Origin: Massilia niastensis DSM 21313
Lineage (GTDB): Bacteria > Pseudomonadota > Gammaproteobacteria > Burkholderiales > Burkholderiaceae_D
DNA: 64,000 bases
Reading direction: 5' to 3'
Assembly (NCBI RefSeq): GCF_000382345.1
Contig: NZ_KB908088.1
Location: 22,671 to 86,670, forward strand
The notes under the pieces are model-generated. The model was not told where the DNA came from, searched no databases, and saw only the letters and a program-made list of their open reading frames with translations. This document shows positions 35,013-43,561 of the stretch, piece after piece; position 1 is the stretch's first letter, and every line of letters starts with the position of its first letter. The position numbers were made by a program, and so were the translations under genes.

Positions 35013-36167
35013 ATGGCTGAAGCCTATATTGTCGATGCACTGCGCTCGCCGACCGGCAAGCGCAACGGCGCGCTGGCCGCGGTCCACGGCGCCGACCTCG
35101 GCGCCCACGTGCTGCGCGCGCTGGTCGAGCGCAACGCGGTTCCTGCGGACGAGTACGACGACGTGATTTTCGGCTGCGTCGACACCATCGGCGCCCTGGC
35201 CGGGAATATCGCGCGCACCTCCTGGCTGGCCGCCGGGCTGCCGCTCGGCGTGCCCGGCACCACGGTCGACCGCCAATGCGGCTCCTCGCAGCAGGCGCTG
35301 CACTTCGCCGCGCAGGCGGTGATGAGCGGCACCCAGGACGTGGTGATCGCGGCCGGCGTGCAGACCATGTCGAGCATCCCGATTTCCTCGGCCATGCTGG
35401 CCGGGCGTCCGCTCGGCTTCAGCACGCCGTTCGCCGAGAGCCGCGGCTGGCAGGCACGCTTCGGCGACGCGCCGGTGAACCAGTTCTATGCGGCGCAGCG
35501 GATCGCCGACCACTGGCGCATCACGCGCACCCAGATGGAGGAATTCGCGCTGGCCAGCCACGCACGCGCGCTGCACGCGATCCGCAGCGGCCGTTTCGAG
35601 CGCGAGGTCGTCGCGCTGCCCGGCCTGCTGGCGATGGACGAGACGGCGCGCGAGAGCACGCTGGCGAAGATGGCCACGCTGGCGCCGGTCGATCCGGCCT
35701 ATCCGTCCATCACGGCGGCGGTGTCGAGTTCGACCTGCGATGCGGCGGCCGCCGTGCTGGTGGTGTCCGAAGCGGCGCTCAAGCGCTACGGTTTGACGCC
35801 GCGCGCGCGCATCCACCACCTCAGCGTGGCCGGCGACGATCCGATCTGGCACCTGACCGCGCCGATCGCCGCGACCCGGCGCGCGCTGGCCCGGGCCGGC
35901 ATGCGGCTGGACCAGATCGACCTGGTCGAGATCAACGAAGCGTTCGCGTCGGTCGTGATGGCCTGGCTGCAGGAAACCGGCTATCCCCACGAGCGCACCA
36001 ACGTCAACGGCGGCGCCATCGCGCTGGGCCATCCGCTGGGCGCGTCCGGCGCCAAGCTGATGACGACCCTGCTGCATGAACTCGAACGCACGGGCGGCCG
36101 CTACGGCCTGCAAACCATGTGCGAGGGCGGCGGCCTGGCCAACGTCACCATCATCGAACGGCTCTAA
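35013..36167 (+). CDS. fadA6: FadA6-like thiolase
   Basis: 384 residues. The nucleophilic cysteine is in [12 protein letters not shown] (about C90), the histidine/asparagine box in [14 protein letters not shown] and [17 protein letters not shown], and the second cysteine in [17 protein letters not shown]. This matches FadA6 of mycobacterial C/D-ring degradation as I remember it. The usual SDGAAA motif reads CDAAAAV here, a notable change near the CoA-binding loop. Start at 35013; the upstream extension of the frame overlaps the acyl-CoA dehydrogenase gene and is not coding. Confidence 0.85.
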   Translation: MAEAYIVDALRSPTGKRNGALAAVHGADLGAHVLRALVERNAVPADEYDDVIFGCVDTIGALAGNIARTSWLAAGLPLGVPGTTVDRQCGSSQQALHFAAQAVMSGTQDVVIAAGVQTMSSIPISSAMLAGRPLGFSTPFAESRGWQARFGDAPVNQFYAAQRIADHWRITRTQMEEFALASHARALHAIRSGRFEREVVALPGLLAMDETARESTLAKMATLAPVDPAYPSITAAVSSSTCDAAAAVLVVSEAALKRYGLTPRARIHHLSVAGDDPIWHLTAPIAATRRALARAGMRLDQIDLVEINEAFASVVMAWLQETGYPHERTNVNGGAIALGHPLGASGAKLMTTLLHELERTGGRYGLQTMCEGGGLANVTIIERL

Positions 36168-36202
36168 CAAGCCGGATTTTCAACCAATCTTCAGGAGCAG
36201 AC

Positions 36203-37078
36203 ATGGGTATTTGCGATCAACGGGTCGTCGTCATCACCGGCGCCGGCGGCGGACTGGGGCGCGCCTACGCGCTGGCCTTCGCCGCCGAAGGCGCCGCCGT
36301 GGTCATCAACGACGTGCGGACCGAGGCGGCGCAAGCGGTGGCGGCAGAGATCGAAGCCGCCGGCGGCCGCGCACTGGCGAACGGCGACGACATCACCAGC
36401 ACGGCCGGCGCCCAGCGCATCCTGGACGCCACCCTGGCCGCCTTCGGCGACGTGCACGTGCTGGTGAATAACGCCGGCATCCTGCGCGACCGCATGTTCC
36501 TGTCGCTGTCCGAGGAGGACTGGGACGAGGTCATGCGGGTCCACCTGAAAGGACACTTCTGCCTGGCCGGGGTGCTGGGCCGCCACTGGCGCGCCGCATC
36601 GAAGGCGGGCCGGGACCCGCAGGCGGCGATCGTCAACACCAGTTCCGGCGCCGGCCTGCAGGGTTCGATCGGCCAGTCCAACTATGCCGCCGCCAAGGCC
36701 GGCATCGCCGCCCTGACCCTGGTGCAGGCAGTCGAACTGGGCCGTTACGGCATCACCGTCAACTGCCTGGCGCCGGCCGCGCGCACCCTGATGACGGAAA
36801 GCGCGATGCCGGACATGGTGAAGGCGCCGGCTTCCGGCTTCGACGCCTGGGATCCGCTGAACGTGGCGCCGCTGGTGGTATGGCTGGGCAGCACGCAGGC
36901 GCGCGGCGTGACCGGACGCTGTTTCGAGGCCAGGGGCGGCGAGCTGTCGCTGGCCGACGGCTGGCGCACCGGCAAGATACGCGACAAGGGCGCGCGCTGG
37001 GACCCGGCCGAGCTGGGCCCGGTCATCGCCCAGCTGATCGCCGAGACGCCGGCCCCGCAGCCAGTCTACGGCACCTGA
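36203..37078 (+). CDS. Short-chain dehydrogenase at the end of the ipd operon
   Basis: 291 residues. NAD(P)-binding VVITGAGGGLGRAYALAF, NNAG, and the catalytic Ser in NTSSGAGLQG with YAAAK are all present. The C-terminal extension resembles the SDR domain of multifunctional 17beta-HSD4-type proteins and SDRs beside echA20 in actinobacterial clusters. Probably oxidises a hydroxyacyl-CoA formed during C/D-ring beta-oxidation. AGGAG precedes the ATG at 36203. Confidence 0.8.
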   Translation: MGICDQRVVVITGAGGGLGRAYALAFAAEGAAVVINDVRTEAAQAVAAEIEAAGGRALANGDDITSTAGAQRILDATLAAFGDVHVLVNNAGILRDRMFLSLSEEDWDEVMRVHLKGHFCLAGVLGRHWRAASKAGRDPQAAIVNTSSGAGLQGSIGQSNYAAAKAGIAALTLVQAVELGRYGITVNCLAPAARTLMTESAMPDMVKAPASGFDAWDPLNVAPLVVWLGSTQARGVTGRCFEARGGELSLADGWRTGKIRDKGARWDPAELGPVIAQLIAETPAPQPVYGT

Positions 37079-37089
37079 CCGTCCCCGGT

Positions 37090-37107
37090 ATCGTCCAACA
37101 AGACGAT
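37090..37107 (+). promoter_or_regulatory. Steroid-cluster operator 3: ATCGTCC-aaca-AGACGAT
   Basis: Strong palindrome; -10-like GATAAT starts 21 nt downstream (37129-37134). It lies immediately after the preceding SDR and drives the thiolase at 37203, which therefore has its own promoter. Confidence 0.86.
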
Positions 37108-37202
37108 GTCCGTCCCATCGGCCCTGCCGATAATGGGATGACGATGGCCGCCTCGGGGTTTCGCCGGCGGCCCGATTCCCACTCCTACCGAGAGCCACCA
37201 CC

Positions 37203-38405
37203 ATGCAAGAAGCCGTCATCGTTTCCACCGCCCGCACGCCGATCGGCAAGGCGTTCCGCGGCGCCTTCAACGACACCGAAGCGCCGGTCCTCGGCGGCCA
37301 TGCGATCCGCGCCGCGCTCGACAAGGCCGGCGTCGCCGGCGCCGAGGTCGGCGACGTCATCCTCGGCATCGCCGCCCAGCAGGGCAGCCAGGGCTACAAC
37401 CTGGGCCGCCTGTGCACCTATACCGCCGGATTGCCGGAATCGGTCGGCGGCATGACCATCGACCGCATGTGCGCGTCGGGCCTGATGAGCATCGCCAGCG
37501 CCGCCAAGAGCATCATGTGCGGCGAACACACGATCGCGGTCGGCGGCGGCCTCGAATCGATCTCGCTGGTCCAGAACCAGCACAAGAACACTTACCGGGC
37601 CCAGTCGCAGGCGGTATTGGCGGCGGCGCCGGCGGCCTACATCCAGATGATCGAAACCGCCGAGATCGTGTCGGAACGCTACGGTATTTCGCGCGCCGAG
37701 CAGGATGCCTATTCCTTCCAGAGCCAGCAGCGCACCGCGGCCGCCCAGCGCGACGGCCTGTTTGCCGAGGAAATCGTGCCGCTGGCCAGCGTGCGCCAGC
37801 TGTTCGACAAGGACGGCCAGCCCGCCGGCAGCGAAGCCATGACCCTGGAGCACGACGAAGGCAATCGCCCCACGACCACCCTCGAAAGTCTTGCTGCGCT
37901 GAAACCGGTCTGGAAGGGCGGGCGCTGGGTGGAGCAGGGCCGTTTCATCACCGCGGGCAATGCCTCGCAGCTGTCCGATGGCGCTTCGGCCTCCGTGCTG
38001 ATGAGCCGCGCGGAAGCCCGCCGGCGCGGCCTGAAGCCGCTGGGCGCGTATCGCGGCCTGGCCGTGGCGGGCTGCGGCCCGGACGAGATGGGGATCGGAC
38101 CGGTGTTCGCCATTCCCAAGCTGCTCGGGCAGCACGGCCTGACGGTGGCCGATGTCGGCCTCTGGGAAATCAATGAAGCCTTCGCCTGCCAGGTGCTGTA
38201 CTGCATGCGGCAGCTCGGCATCCCGCTGGAGCGGCTCAACGTGAACGGCGGCGCGATCTCGGTCGGCCACCCGTTCGGCATGTCGGGCGCGCGGCTGGTC
38301 GGCCACGCGCTGCTGGAAGGGCGCCGGCGCGGCGTGCGCCATGTGGTGGTCAGCATGTGCATCGGCGGCGGCATGGGCGCCGCGGCCCTGTTCGAGATCG
38401 ACTGA
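37203..38405 (+). CDS. Acetyl-CoA acyltransferase (thiolase) of steroid catabolism
   Basis: 400 residues. All thiolase motifs are intact: nucleophile in [52 protein letters not shown] and [10 protein letters not shown]. It is distinct from the FadA6-like protein and could serve side-chain beta-oxidation (FadA5-type role) or a later step; sequence alone does not decide. Its separate operator places it in the same regulon. No strong ribosome-binding site is visible at the ATG. Confidence 0.84.
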   Translation: MQEAVIVSTARTPIGKAFRGAFNDTEAPVLGGHAIRAALDKAGVAGAEVGDVILGIAAQQGSQGYNLGRLCTYTAGLPESVGGMTIDRMCASGLMSIASAAKSIMCGEHTIAVGGGLESISLVQNQHKNTYRAQSQAVLAAAPAAYIQMIETAEIVSERYGISRAEQDAYSFQSQQRTAAAQRDGLFAEEIVPLASVRQLFDKDGQPAGSEAMTLEHDEGNRPTTTLESLAALKPVWKGGRWVEQGRFITAGNASQLSDGASASVLMSRAEARRRGLKPLGAYRGLAVAGCGPDEMGIGPVFAIPKLLGQHGLTVADVGLWEINEAFACQVLYCMRQLGIPLERLNVNGGAISVGHPFGMSGARLVGHALLEGRRRGVRHVVVSMCIGGGMGAAALFEID

Positions 38406-38423
38406 TGGGCGCCCCGGCGGAGC

Positions 38424-38451
38424 TTGCGGGCAAGCGGCAGGATGCTATACT
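38424..38451 (+). promoter_or_regulatory. Sigma-70 promoter of the LuxR-family regulator
   Basis: -35-like TTGCGG (38424-38429), 16-nt spacer, -10 TATACT (38446-38451). The predicted start would be only a few nucleotides before the ATGs at 38462/38468. No steroid-cluster operator is present. Confidence 0.55.
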
Positions 38452-38461
38452 TATTTGTAAT

Positions 38462-39634
38462 ATGAATATGACTCTCGAGAATACCGTGCCCGCTCCGCCG
38501 CCGCTGTCGATCGAGCGTTTCAGCCACCTGCTGGGCGCCATCTACGACACGGCACAGGATACCGACAGCTGGTCCGCCTGCCTCGAACAGGTGCGCAAGG
38601 AGTTCTCCGGCAACTACTGTTCGCTGATCGTGCGGCGCGCTTCCGGCGCCGATCTCGGCTACGTCATTTCGGCCGCGGGCGACATGCGGGTGCTGTCGTC
38701 GCAGCATCCGATGGTCGGGCTCAGCCCGTTTTCCTGCATCCGCCCGGAACGCGTGGTCACCACCAGCGACCTGCTGTCGCCGGACGAATGGCGCAGCTCC
38801 GTGTATTACCGCGAATGGTGCGAGCCGCATGGCGTGTTCCACGTGATGGCGGTCGACATCGACCTGCCGGGGATCGGCACCTACGGTTTTCGCGTCACCC
38901 GCCCGGAACAGGCGCCACCATTCTCGATGGCCGACCGCAGCCTGTGCGAGCACCTGATCCCGCACCTGCGGCGCGCCTTGACCCTGTACGCGGCGGTGAA
39001 TCACGACCGCCAGGTCGATTCGATGTATCGCCATGCGATGGGACAGCTGATGGTGGCCGTCTTCGTGCTCGACGAGAACGGCGTCATCCTCGAGCGCAAT
39101 GCGATGGCCAACGATATCGTCGCGCTCGGCGACGGCATCTCGATCTCGTCGCAGAAACTGTGCGCGACCTATCCGGCGGACAACCGCAAGCTCTACCAGA
39201 TGATCCAGAAAGTGCTCAGCCAGGGCAGCCAGGGCGAAGCCGGCAAGACCGCGATGGTCGAGGCGATGTCGCTCAGCCGGCCGTCCGGCCGGGTGGCCTG
39301 GGGCGTGGTGGCGCAGGCGATCCATTCGACCGAGTGGACCGAGGGCAAGCGCCGCCCCAGCGTCGCGGTGTTCATGCGCGATGCCGAGAGCCGCTCCGAA
39401 CCGCCGGCCCGCCTGGCCCAGCAGTTGTTCCAGCTGACGCCGGCCGAGACCTCGCTCGCGATCCAGCTCGCCAACGGACTGTCGCTCGATGAAGCGTCGG
39501 AAGTGCTGAACATCCGCCGCAACACCGCGCGCGCCCACCTGCGTTCGATCTTTTCCAAGACCGGGGTGCGGCGCCAGACAGAGCTGGTGCGGATCTTCCT
39601 GAACAGCGTGGCGCTGCTGGGCAACGAACCCTAG
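38462..39634 (+). CDS. LuxR-family regulator, TeiR-like, candidate activator of the steroid regulon
   Basis: 390 residues. The C-terminal LuxR/GerE helix-turn-helix (about 325-385) reads LTPAETSLAIQLANGLSLDEASEVLNI then TARAHLRSIFSKTGVRRQTELVRI. The N-terminal part is a sensor without autoinducer motifs; about residues 175-260 (LMVAVFVLDENGVILERNAMAND) look PAS-like. It is comparable in size and layout to the testosterone-inducible regulator TeiR of Comamonas. It is the only LuxR-type gene in the window and sits in the middle of the genes carrying the 18-bp operator. Two ATGs (38462, 38468) are possible; neither has a good ribosome-binding site. Confidence 0.82.
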   Translation: MNMTLENTVPAPPPLSIERFSHLLGAIYDTAQDTDSWSACLEQVRKEFSGNYCSLIVRRASGADLGYVISAAGDMRVLSSQHPMVGLSPFSCIRPERVVTTSDLLSPDEWRSSVYYREWCEPHGVFHVMAVDIDLPGIGTYGFRVTRPEQAPPFSMADRSLCEHLIPHLRRALTLYAAVNHDRQVDSMYRHAMGQLMVAVFVLDENGVILERNAMANDIVALGDGISISSQKLCATYPADNRKLYQMIQKVLSQGSQGEAGKTAMVEAMSLSRPSGRVAWGVVAQAIHSTEWTEGKRRPSVAVFMRDAESRSEPPARLAQQLFQLTPAETSLAIQLANGLSLDEASEVLNIRRNTARAHLRSIFSKTGVRRQTELVRIFLNSVALLGNEP

Positions 39635-39675
39635 CACCTATCCCAGCAGCGGCTCCCGCCTGCCGGGACAGGTTC

Positions 39676-40449
39676 TTAGAATTCGGTCGGGCGCGTCAGC
39701 GCGTCGACGCCGCCGTCGACCACCATCTGCGCGCCATGGATGAAACCGGCGTCCGGGCCCAGCAGGAACAGGATCATCGCCGCGATTTCCTCGGGCCGGG
39801 CGTGGCGCGCGATCGGCGCAACGAAATCGCGGATCGCCTGGCCGAAGCGCGGATCGTCGAGCCCGGCGCGCAGCAGCGGCGTGGCCACCGCGCCCGGCGC
39901 CACCGTGTTGAGCCTGACCCCGGCCGCGCCCCAGCTTGCGGCGCGGCGCCGCACCGCCACCGTGACCGCATTCTTGGAGCCGGCATACGCCAGGTGGCCG
40001 CCCCGGGCGCCGGCCTGGCAGGCGATCGCGCCGGCGCCGGCCTCGTCGCCCCGTTCGAGCGCCGCGGCCAGCGGGTTGCGCGCCCAGGGCAGCTGGGTCG
40101 ACGCCACCGAGGACACCACCACCGCGGCGGCGTCCCGGCCCCGCTGCAGCGCCGGCAGCAGGCCGTCGAGCAGCTCGGTGACGCCGAAATAATTGACCGA
40201 CACGACCAGCGAGGGCGGCTCGACGTGGGCGCCCAGGCCGGCGCACAGGACCAGGCCGTCCAGCACGCCGCCGCAGCGCTCCAGCACCGCGGCGACGGCG
40301 GCGGCCCGCCCGGCCGGATTCGACAGGTCGGCGTCGATGTCGGCGCCGTGGCGGTCGATGCCGATGATGGTATGGCCGGCGGCCAGCAGGGCGGTGCGGG
40401 TGGCGGCGCCGATGCCCGAGGCGCAGCCGGTGAGGGCGAGTGTGGACAT
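39676..40449 (-). CDS. hsdA: 3alpha-hydroxysteroid dehydrogenase/carbonyl reductase
   Basis: 257 residues, the same length as I recall for the Comamonas testosteroni enzyme. TGCASGIGAATR binds NAD; catalytic S114 (VVSSVAS), Y155 and K159 (LAYAGSKNA) fall at the residue numbers reported for that enzyme, and the characteristic insertion before Y155 (LPWARNPLAAALERGDEAGAG) is present. It interconverts 3alpha-hydroxy- and 3-ketosteroids at the start of androsterone or bile acid degradation. The start at 40449 has AGGAAG. It is divergent from the flavoenzyme at 40592 and shares operator 4. Confidence 0.92.
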   Translation of the reverse strand: MSTLALTGCASGIGAATRTALLAAGHTIIGIDRHGADIDADLSNPAGRAAAVAAVLERCGGVLDGLVLCAGLGAHVEPPSLVVSVNYFGVTELLDGLLPALQRGRDAAAVVVSSVASTQLPWARNPLAAALERGDEAGAGAIACQAGARGGHLAYAGSKNAVTVAVRRRAASWGAAGVRLNTVAPGAVATPLLRAGLDDPRFGQAIRDFVAPIARHARPEEIAAMILFLLGPDAGFIHGAQMVVDGGVDALTRPTEF

Positions 40450-40516
40450 GTGCTTCCTTCTGGGATGGGGTTGGAGGAAAAACGACGCTACTATGGCGCA
40501 TCGGCCGCGCCGCGGC

Positions 40517-40534
40517 GTCGTGCAAACGGACGAT
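40517..40534. promoter_or_regulatory. Steroid-cluster operator 4: GTCGTGC-aaac-GGACGAT (divergent)
   Basis: On the plus strand a -10-like AATAAT starts 21 nt away (40556-40561); on the minus strand CATAGT lies at the same distance (40495-40490). One box thus appears to serve both hsdA and the flavoenzyme operon. Confidence 0.8.
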
Positions 40535-40591
40535 GCCGGGCGGGCAGGGCAAGGGAATAATAAGAGATAAGCATTCACACCGGAGACCCAA

Positions 40592-42709
40592 TTGGACCAT
40601 CCCTACCAAGCCCTGTTCCAGCCGGGCCGCATCGGCACGCTCGAGATCCGCAACCGGATCATGATGGCGCCGATGGGCTCCAACTTCGCCGAGGAGGATG
40701 GCCACTGCGGCGAGCGGATCCAGGCCTTCTACGAGGCGCGCGCCAAGGGCGGGGCCGGACTGCTGACGATGGGCTCGTGCGCGATCGCCTACCCGCATGG
40801 CACCGCCGAGCCCTTCCAGGTCGGCGTCTCGCGCGACGACTTCATTCCCGGGCTGGCCGGCATCGCCGCCCGTGTGCACCGCCACGGCGCCAGGATCGCG
40901 ATGCAGCTGCAGCATGCCGGCAAGACTGCCGGGCGCGACGTCGCCGCCGGGCGCGAGCTGTGGGTGCCGTCGCTGCCGCCGCCGCTCAAGACCGACATCA
41001 TGGCCGCGCTGACGCGCGAGGAGCTGGGCAGCTTCGTGCGCGGCCCCGGGGTGCCGCGCCTGCGCGTGATGGACCAGGCCGATATCGAGCAGATGGTCGA
41101 GTATTTCGCCGCCGCCGCCGCGCGCGCGCAGCAGGCCGGCTTCGACGCGGTCGAGCTGCACGCCGCGCATACCTATATCCTGGCCGGCTTCCTGTCGCCT
41201 TACTATAACCGGCGCGAGGACGGCTATGGCGGCCCGCTCGAGAACCGTGCGCGCCTGCTGCGCGAGGTGATCGGCGCGGTCAAGGCGCGCACCGGGGCCG
41301 GCTTCCCGCTGTGGGTACGGCTCGACGGCGAGGAATTGCGCACCCCGGGCGGCATCACCCTGGCCGACGCGGTGGCCACGGCGCGCATCGCGGTGGATGC
41401 CGGCGCCGACGCCATCAGCATGTCGGCCTACGCCACCATCGACACCGGCAGCGCCTTCACCGAGGCGCCGCTGCCGCAGGCGCCCGATGCCTACGTCGCC
41501 TATGCGCGCGCGGTGCGCGCGGCGGTCGCGGTGCCGGTGATCGCGGCCGGCCGCATCGAACCGGAAAGCGCGGCCGCCCATATCGCGCAGGGCGACTTCG
41601 ATTTCGTGACGATGGCGCGCAAGCTGCTGGCCGATCCGGACATCCCGATCAAGCTGGAACAGAACCGGCCGCAGGATGTCCGTCCCTGCATCTACTGCTA
41701 CGCCTGCGTCAGCCAGATCTTCATCAACCAGCGCGTCAAGTGCGCGGTCAATGCGCTCACCGGCCATGAAGCCGAAGCCGCGATCGAGCCGGCCGCCCAG
41801 CCGCGCCATGTGCTGGTGGTCGGCGGCGGTCCGGCCGGGATGGAAGCGGCGCGCGTGGCGGCCCTGCGCGGGCACCGGGTAACCCTGGTGGAACGCAGCG
41901 CCCGGCTGGGCGGCACGCTGTTCTTCGCCGGGCTGGCCTACCCGGAAAACGGCCGCCTGCTCGACTACCTGGTGAACCAGGTGCGGCACGCGGAGATCGA
42001 GGTCATCCTGTCGACGGCGGCCACGCCGGAACTGGTGGCGCGCCTGAAGCCGGACGCGATCGTGGTCGCCAGCGGCGCGCGCCGCGCGGCACCGGCGATC
42101 GACGGCGCCGGCCAGAAACATGTCTGGAGCGGCGACGAGCTGCGCCGCCTGATGACGGGCGACGGCGCCGACGCCATCGCCAGGGCCAAGCTCAGCCTGG
42201 CGGAGCGCGCCATGTTCAAGGCCGGCGGCATGCTCGGCGTGACCGACAGCGCCAAGGCGGTGCAGAACCTGTCGAAGCTGTGGATGCCGCTCGGCGCCAA
42301 GGTGGTGATCGTCGGCGGCGGCCTGGTCGGGCTGGAGCTGGCCGAGTTCCTGCTGGCGCGCGGACGCGCCGTGACGGTGCTCGAGGAAAGCGACAAGCCC
42401 GGACGCGAACTGCCGATCGTGCGTCGCTGGCGCGTGCTCGAGGCGGTCGAGAAGCATGGCGTCCTGCACCGCCAGGCGCGGGTCACGGCGATCACGGCCA
42501 AGGAAGTGCTGTGGCAGGACACCGCCGGCGAGATCCGGCGCTGCGCCGCCGATTCGGTGGTGCTGGCGGTCGGCGCCGAAGCCGACGACAGCGTGGCGCG
42601 CATGCTGGCCGTCTGCGGCGTGCCGCTGCATTCGGTGGGCGACTGCACCGGCATCGGCTACATCGAGCAGGCGATGCACGAAGGGAACCGCATCGGACGG
42701 CTGCTGTGA
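40592..42709 (+). CDS. FMN/FAD iron-sulfur enoate reductase, BaiCD/BaiH-like
   Basis: 705 residues. An old-yellow-enzyme TIM barrel (about 1-360) is followed by a 4Fe-4S site with C366, C369, C372 and C384 (CIYCYAC...C) and two nucleotide-binding domains ([43 protein letters not shown]). The cysteine spacing is closer to trimethylamine dehydrogenase than to E. coli 2,4-dienoyl-CoA reductase. Relatives BaiCD and BaiH reduce ring double bonds of bile acids, so reduction of a steroid enone or dienone is plausible. Start is TTG at 40592, with GGAG upstream. First of three genes behind operator 4. Confidence 0.82.
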   Translation: MDHPYQALFQPGRIGTLEIRNRIMMAPMGSNFAEEDGHCGERIQAFYEARAKGGAGLLTMGSCAIAYPHGTAEPFQVGVSRDDFIPGLAGIAARVHRHGARIAMQLQHAGKTAGRDVAAGRELWVPSLPPPLKTDIMAALTREELGSFVRGPGVPRLRVMDQADIEQMVEYFAAAAARAQQAGFDAVELHAAHTYILAGFLSPYYNRREDGYGGPLENRARLLREVIGAVKARTGAGFPLWVRLDGEELRTPGGITLADAVATARIAVDAGADAISMSAYATIDTGSAFTEAPLPQAPDAYVAYARAVRAAVAVPVIAAGRIEPESAAAHIAQGDFDFVTMARKLLADPDIPIKLEQNRPQDVRPCIYCYACVSQIFINQRVKCAVNALTGHEAEAAIEPAAQPRHVLVVGGGPAGMEAARVAALRGHRVTLVERSARLGGTLFFAGLAYPENGRLLDYLVNQVRHAEIEVILSTAATPELVARLKPDAIVVASGARRAAPAIDGAGQKHVWSGDELRRLMTGDGADAIARAKLSLAERAMFKAGGMLGVTDSAKAVQNLSKLWMPLGAKVVIVGGGLVGLELAEFLLARGRAVTVLEESDKPGRELPIVRRWRVLEAVEKHGVLHRQARVTAITAKEVLWQDTAGEIRRCAADSVVLAVGAEADDSVARMLAVCGVPLHSVGDCTGIGYIEQAMHEGNRIGRLL

Positions 42710-42755
42710 GCGCCGCCGCGCAGTACGCAATGACAACATCACGAGGAGCGTTTTG

Positions 42756-43529
42756 ATGCAGCATGTACCCGATCTGTTTTCACTGGCCGGCCAGGTCGCC
42801 ATCGTGACCGGCGCCGGCAAGGGCATCGGCCGCGCCTGCGCGCTGGCGCTGGCCCAGGCCGGCGCCGATGTCGCGCTGGCGGCGCGCACCGAGGCCGACC
42901 TGGAGGAAGTGGCGCAGGCGATCCGCGCGCTCGGACGGCGCGCCATCGCGGTGCCGTGCGACGTCAACGACGAGCAGGCGCTGGAGCGCCTGGTGCAGCG
43001 CACCGTGGCCGAACTGGGCAAGGTCACCGTGCTGGTGAACAATGCGGGCGGGGCCGGTCCGAACGATCCGCGCCGCATGAGCGCGGACGATTTCGGCGCG
43101 ACCCTGGCCTGGAACGTGGTGCCGGCCTATCTCCTGATCCAGAAAGTGGCGGGGCCGATGCGCGAGGCCGGCGGCGGCGCCGTCATCAACATCTCGTCGA
43201 TGGCGGCGCGGCTGGCGCAGAAGCACTTCAGCGCCTATGGCGCCGCCAAGGCGGGGCTGAACCAGATGACGCGCAACCTGGCGCAGGACTACGCGCCGCA
43301 TGTGCGCATCAACGCCATCGAGCCGGGCGCGATCCGTACCGAGGCGCTGGCGCGCTACCTCACCCCGGCGCTGGAGGCCGCCATGGTGCGCGCCACGCCG
43401 ATGGGCGCGCTGGGCGAGCCGGAAGATATCGCCGCCGCCGTGGTTTACCTGGCTTCGCCCGCGGCGCGCTGGGTGACCGGCAAGATCCTCGCAGTCGACG
43501 GCGGCGCCGAAACGCCGGCCGCGGCCTGA
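42756..43529 (+). CDS. SDR dehydrogenase, 7alpha-hydroxysteroid-dehydrogenase-like
   Basis: 257 residues. NAD(P)-binding VTGAGKGIGRACALALAQAGADV, LGKVTVLVNNAGGAGPND, catalytic S-Y-K in ISSMAARLAQKHFSAYGAAK, and the ending WVTGKILAVDGG resemble E. coli 7alpha-HSDH in layout (LGKVDILVNNAGGGGP, SPAASWVSGQIL as I recall). Probable role is oxidation of a hydroxyl group on the bile acid nucleus. Located downstream of the BaiCD-like enzyme and upstream of the aldehyde dehydrogenase, with a good GAGGAG site. Confidence 0.75.
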   Translation: MQHVPDLFSLAGQVAIVTGAGKGIGRACALALAQAGADVALAARTEADLEEVAQAIRALGRRAIAVPCDVNDEQALERLVQRTVAELGKVTVLVNNAGGAGPNDPRRMSADDFGATLAWNVVPAYLLIQKVAGPMREAGGGAVINISSMAARLAQKHFSAYGAAKAGLNQMTRNLAQDYAPHVRINAIEPGAIRTEALARYLTPALEAAMVRATPMGALGEPEDIAAAVVYLASPAARWVTGKILAVDGGAETPAAA

Positions 43530-43561
43530 CATCACATACCAGAAGAACCAGGGAGACCCGC

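Noticed and set aside
42756..43529. Calling this SDR a 3-oxoacyl-ACP reductase (FabG)
   Set aside because: No fatty acid synthesis genes are nearby, the protein has 7alpha-HSDH-like segments, and it lies in a steroid operon.
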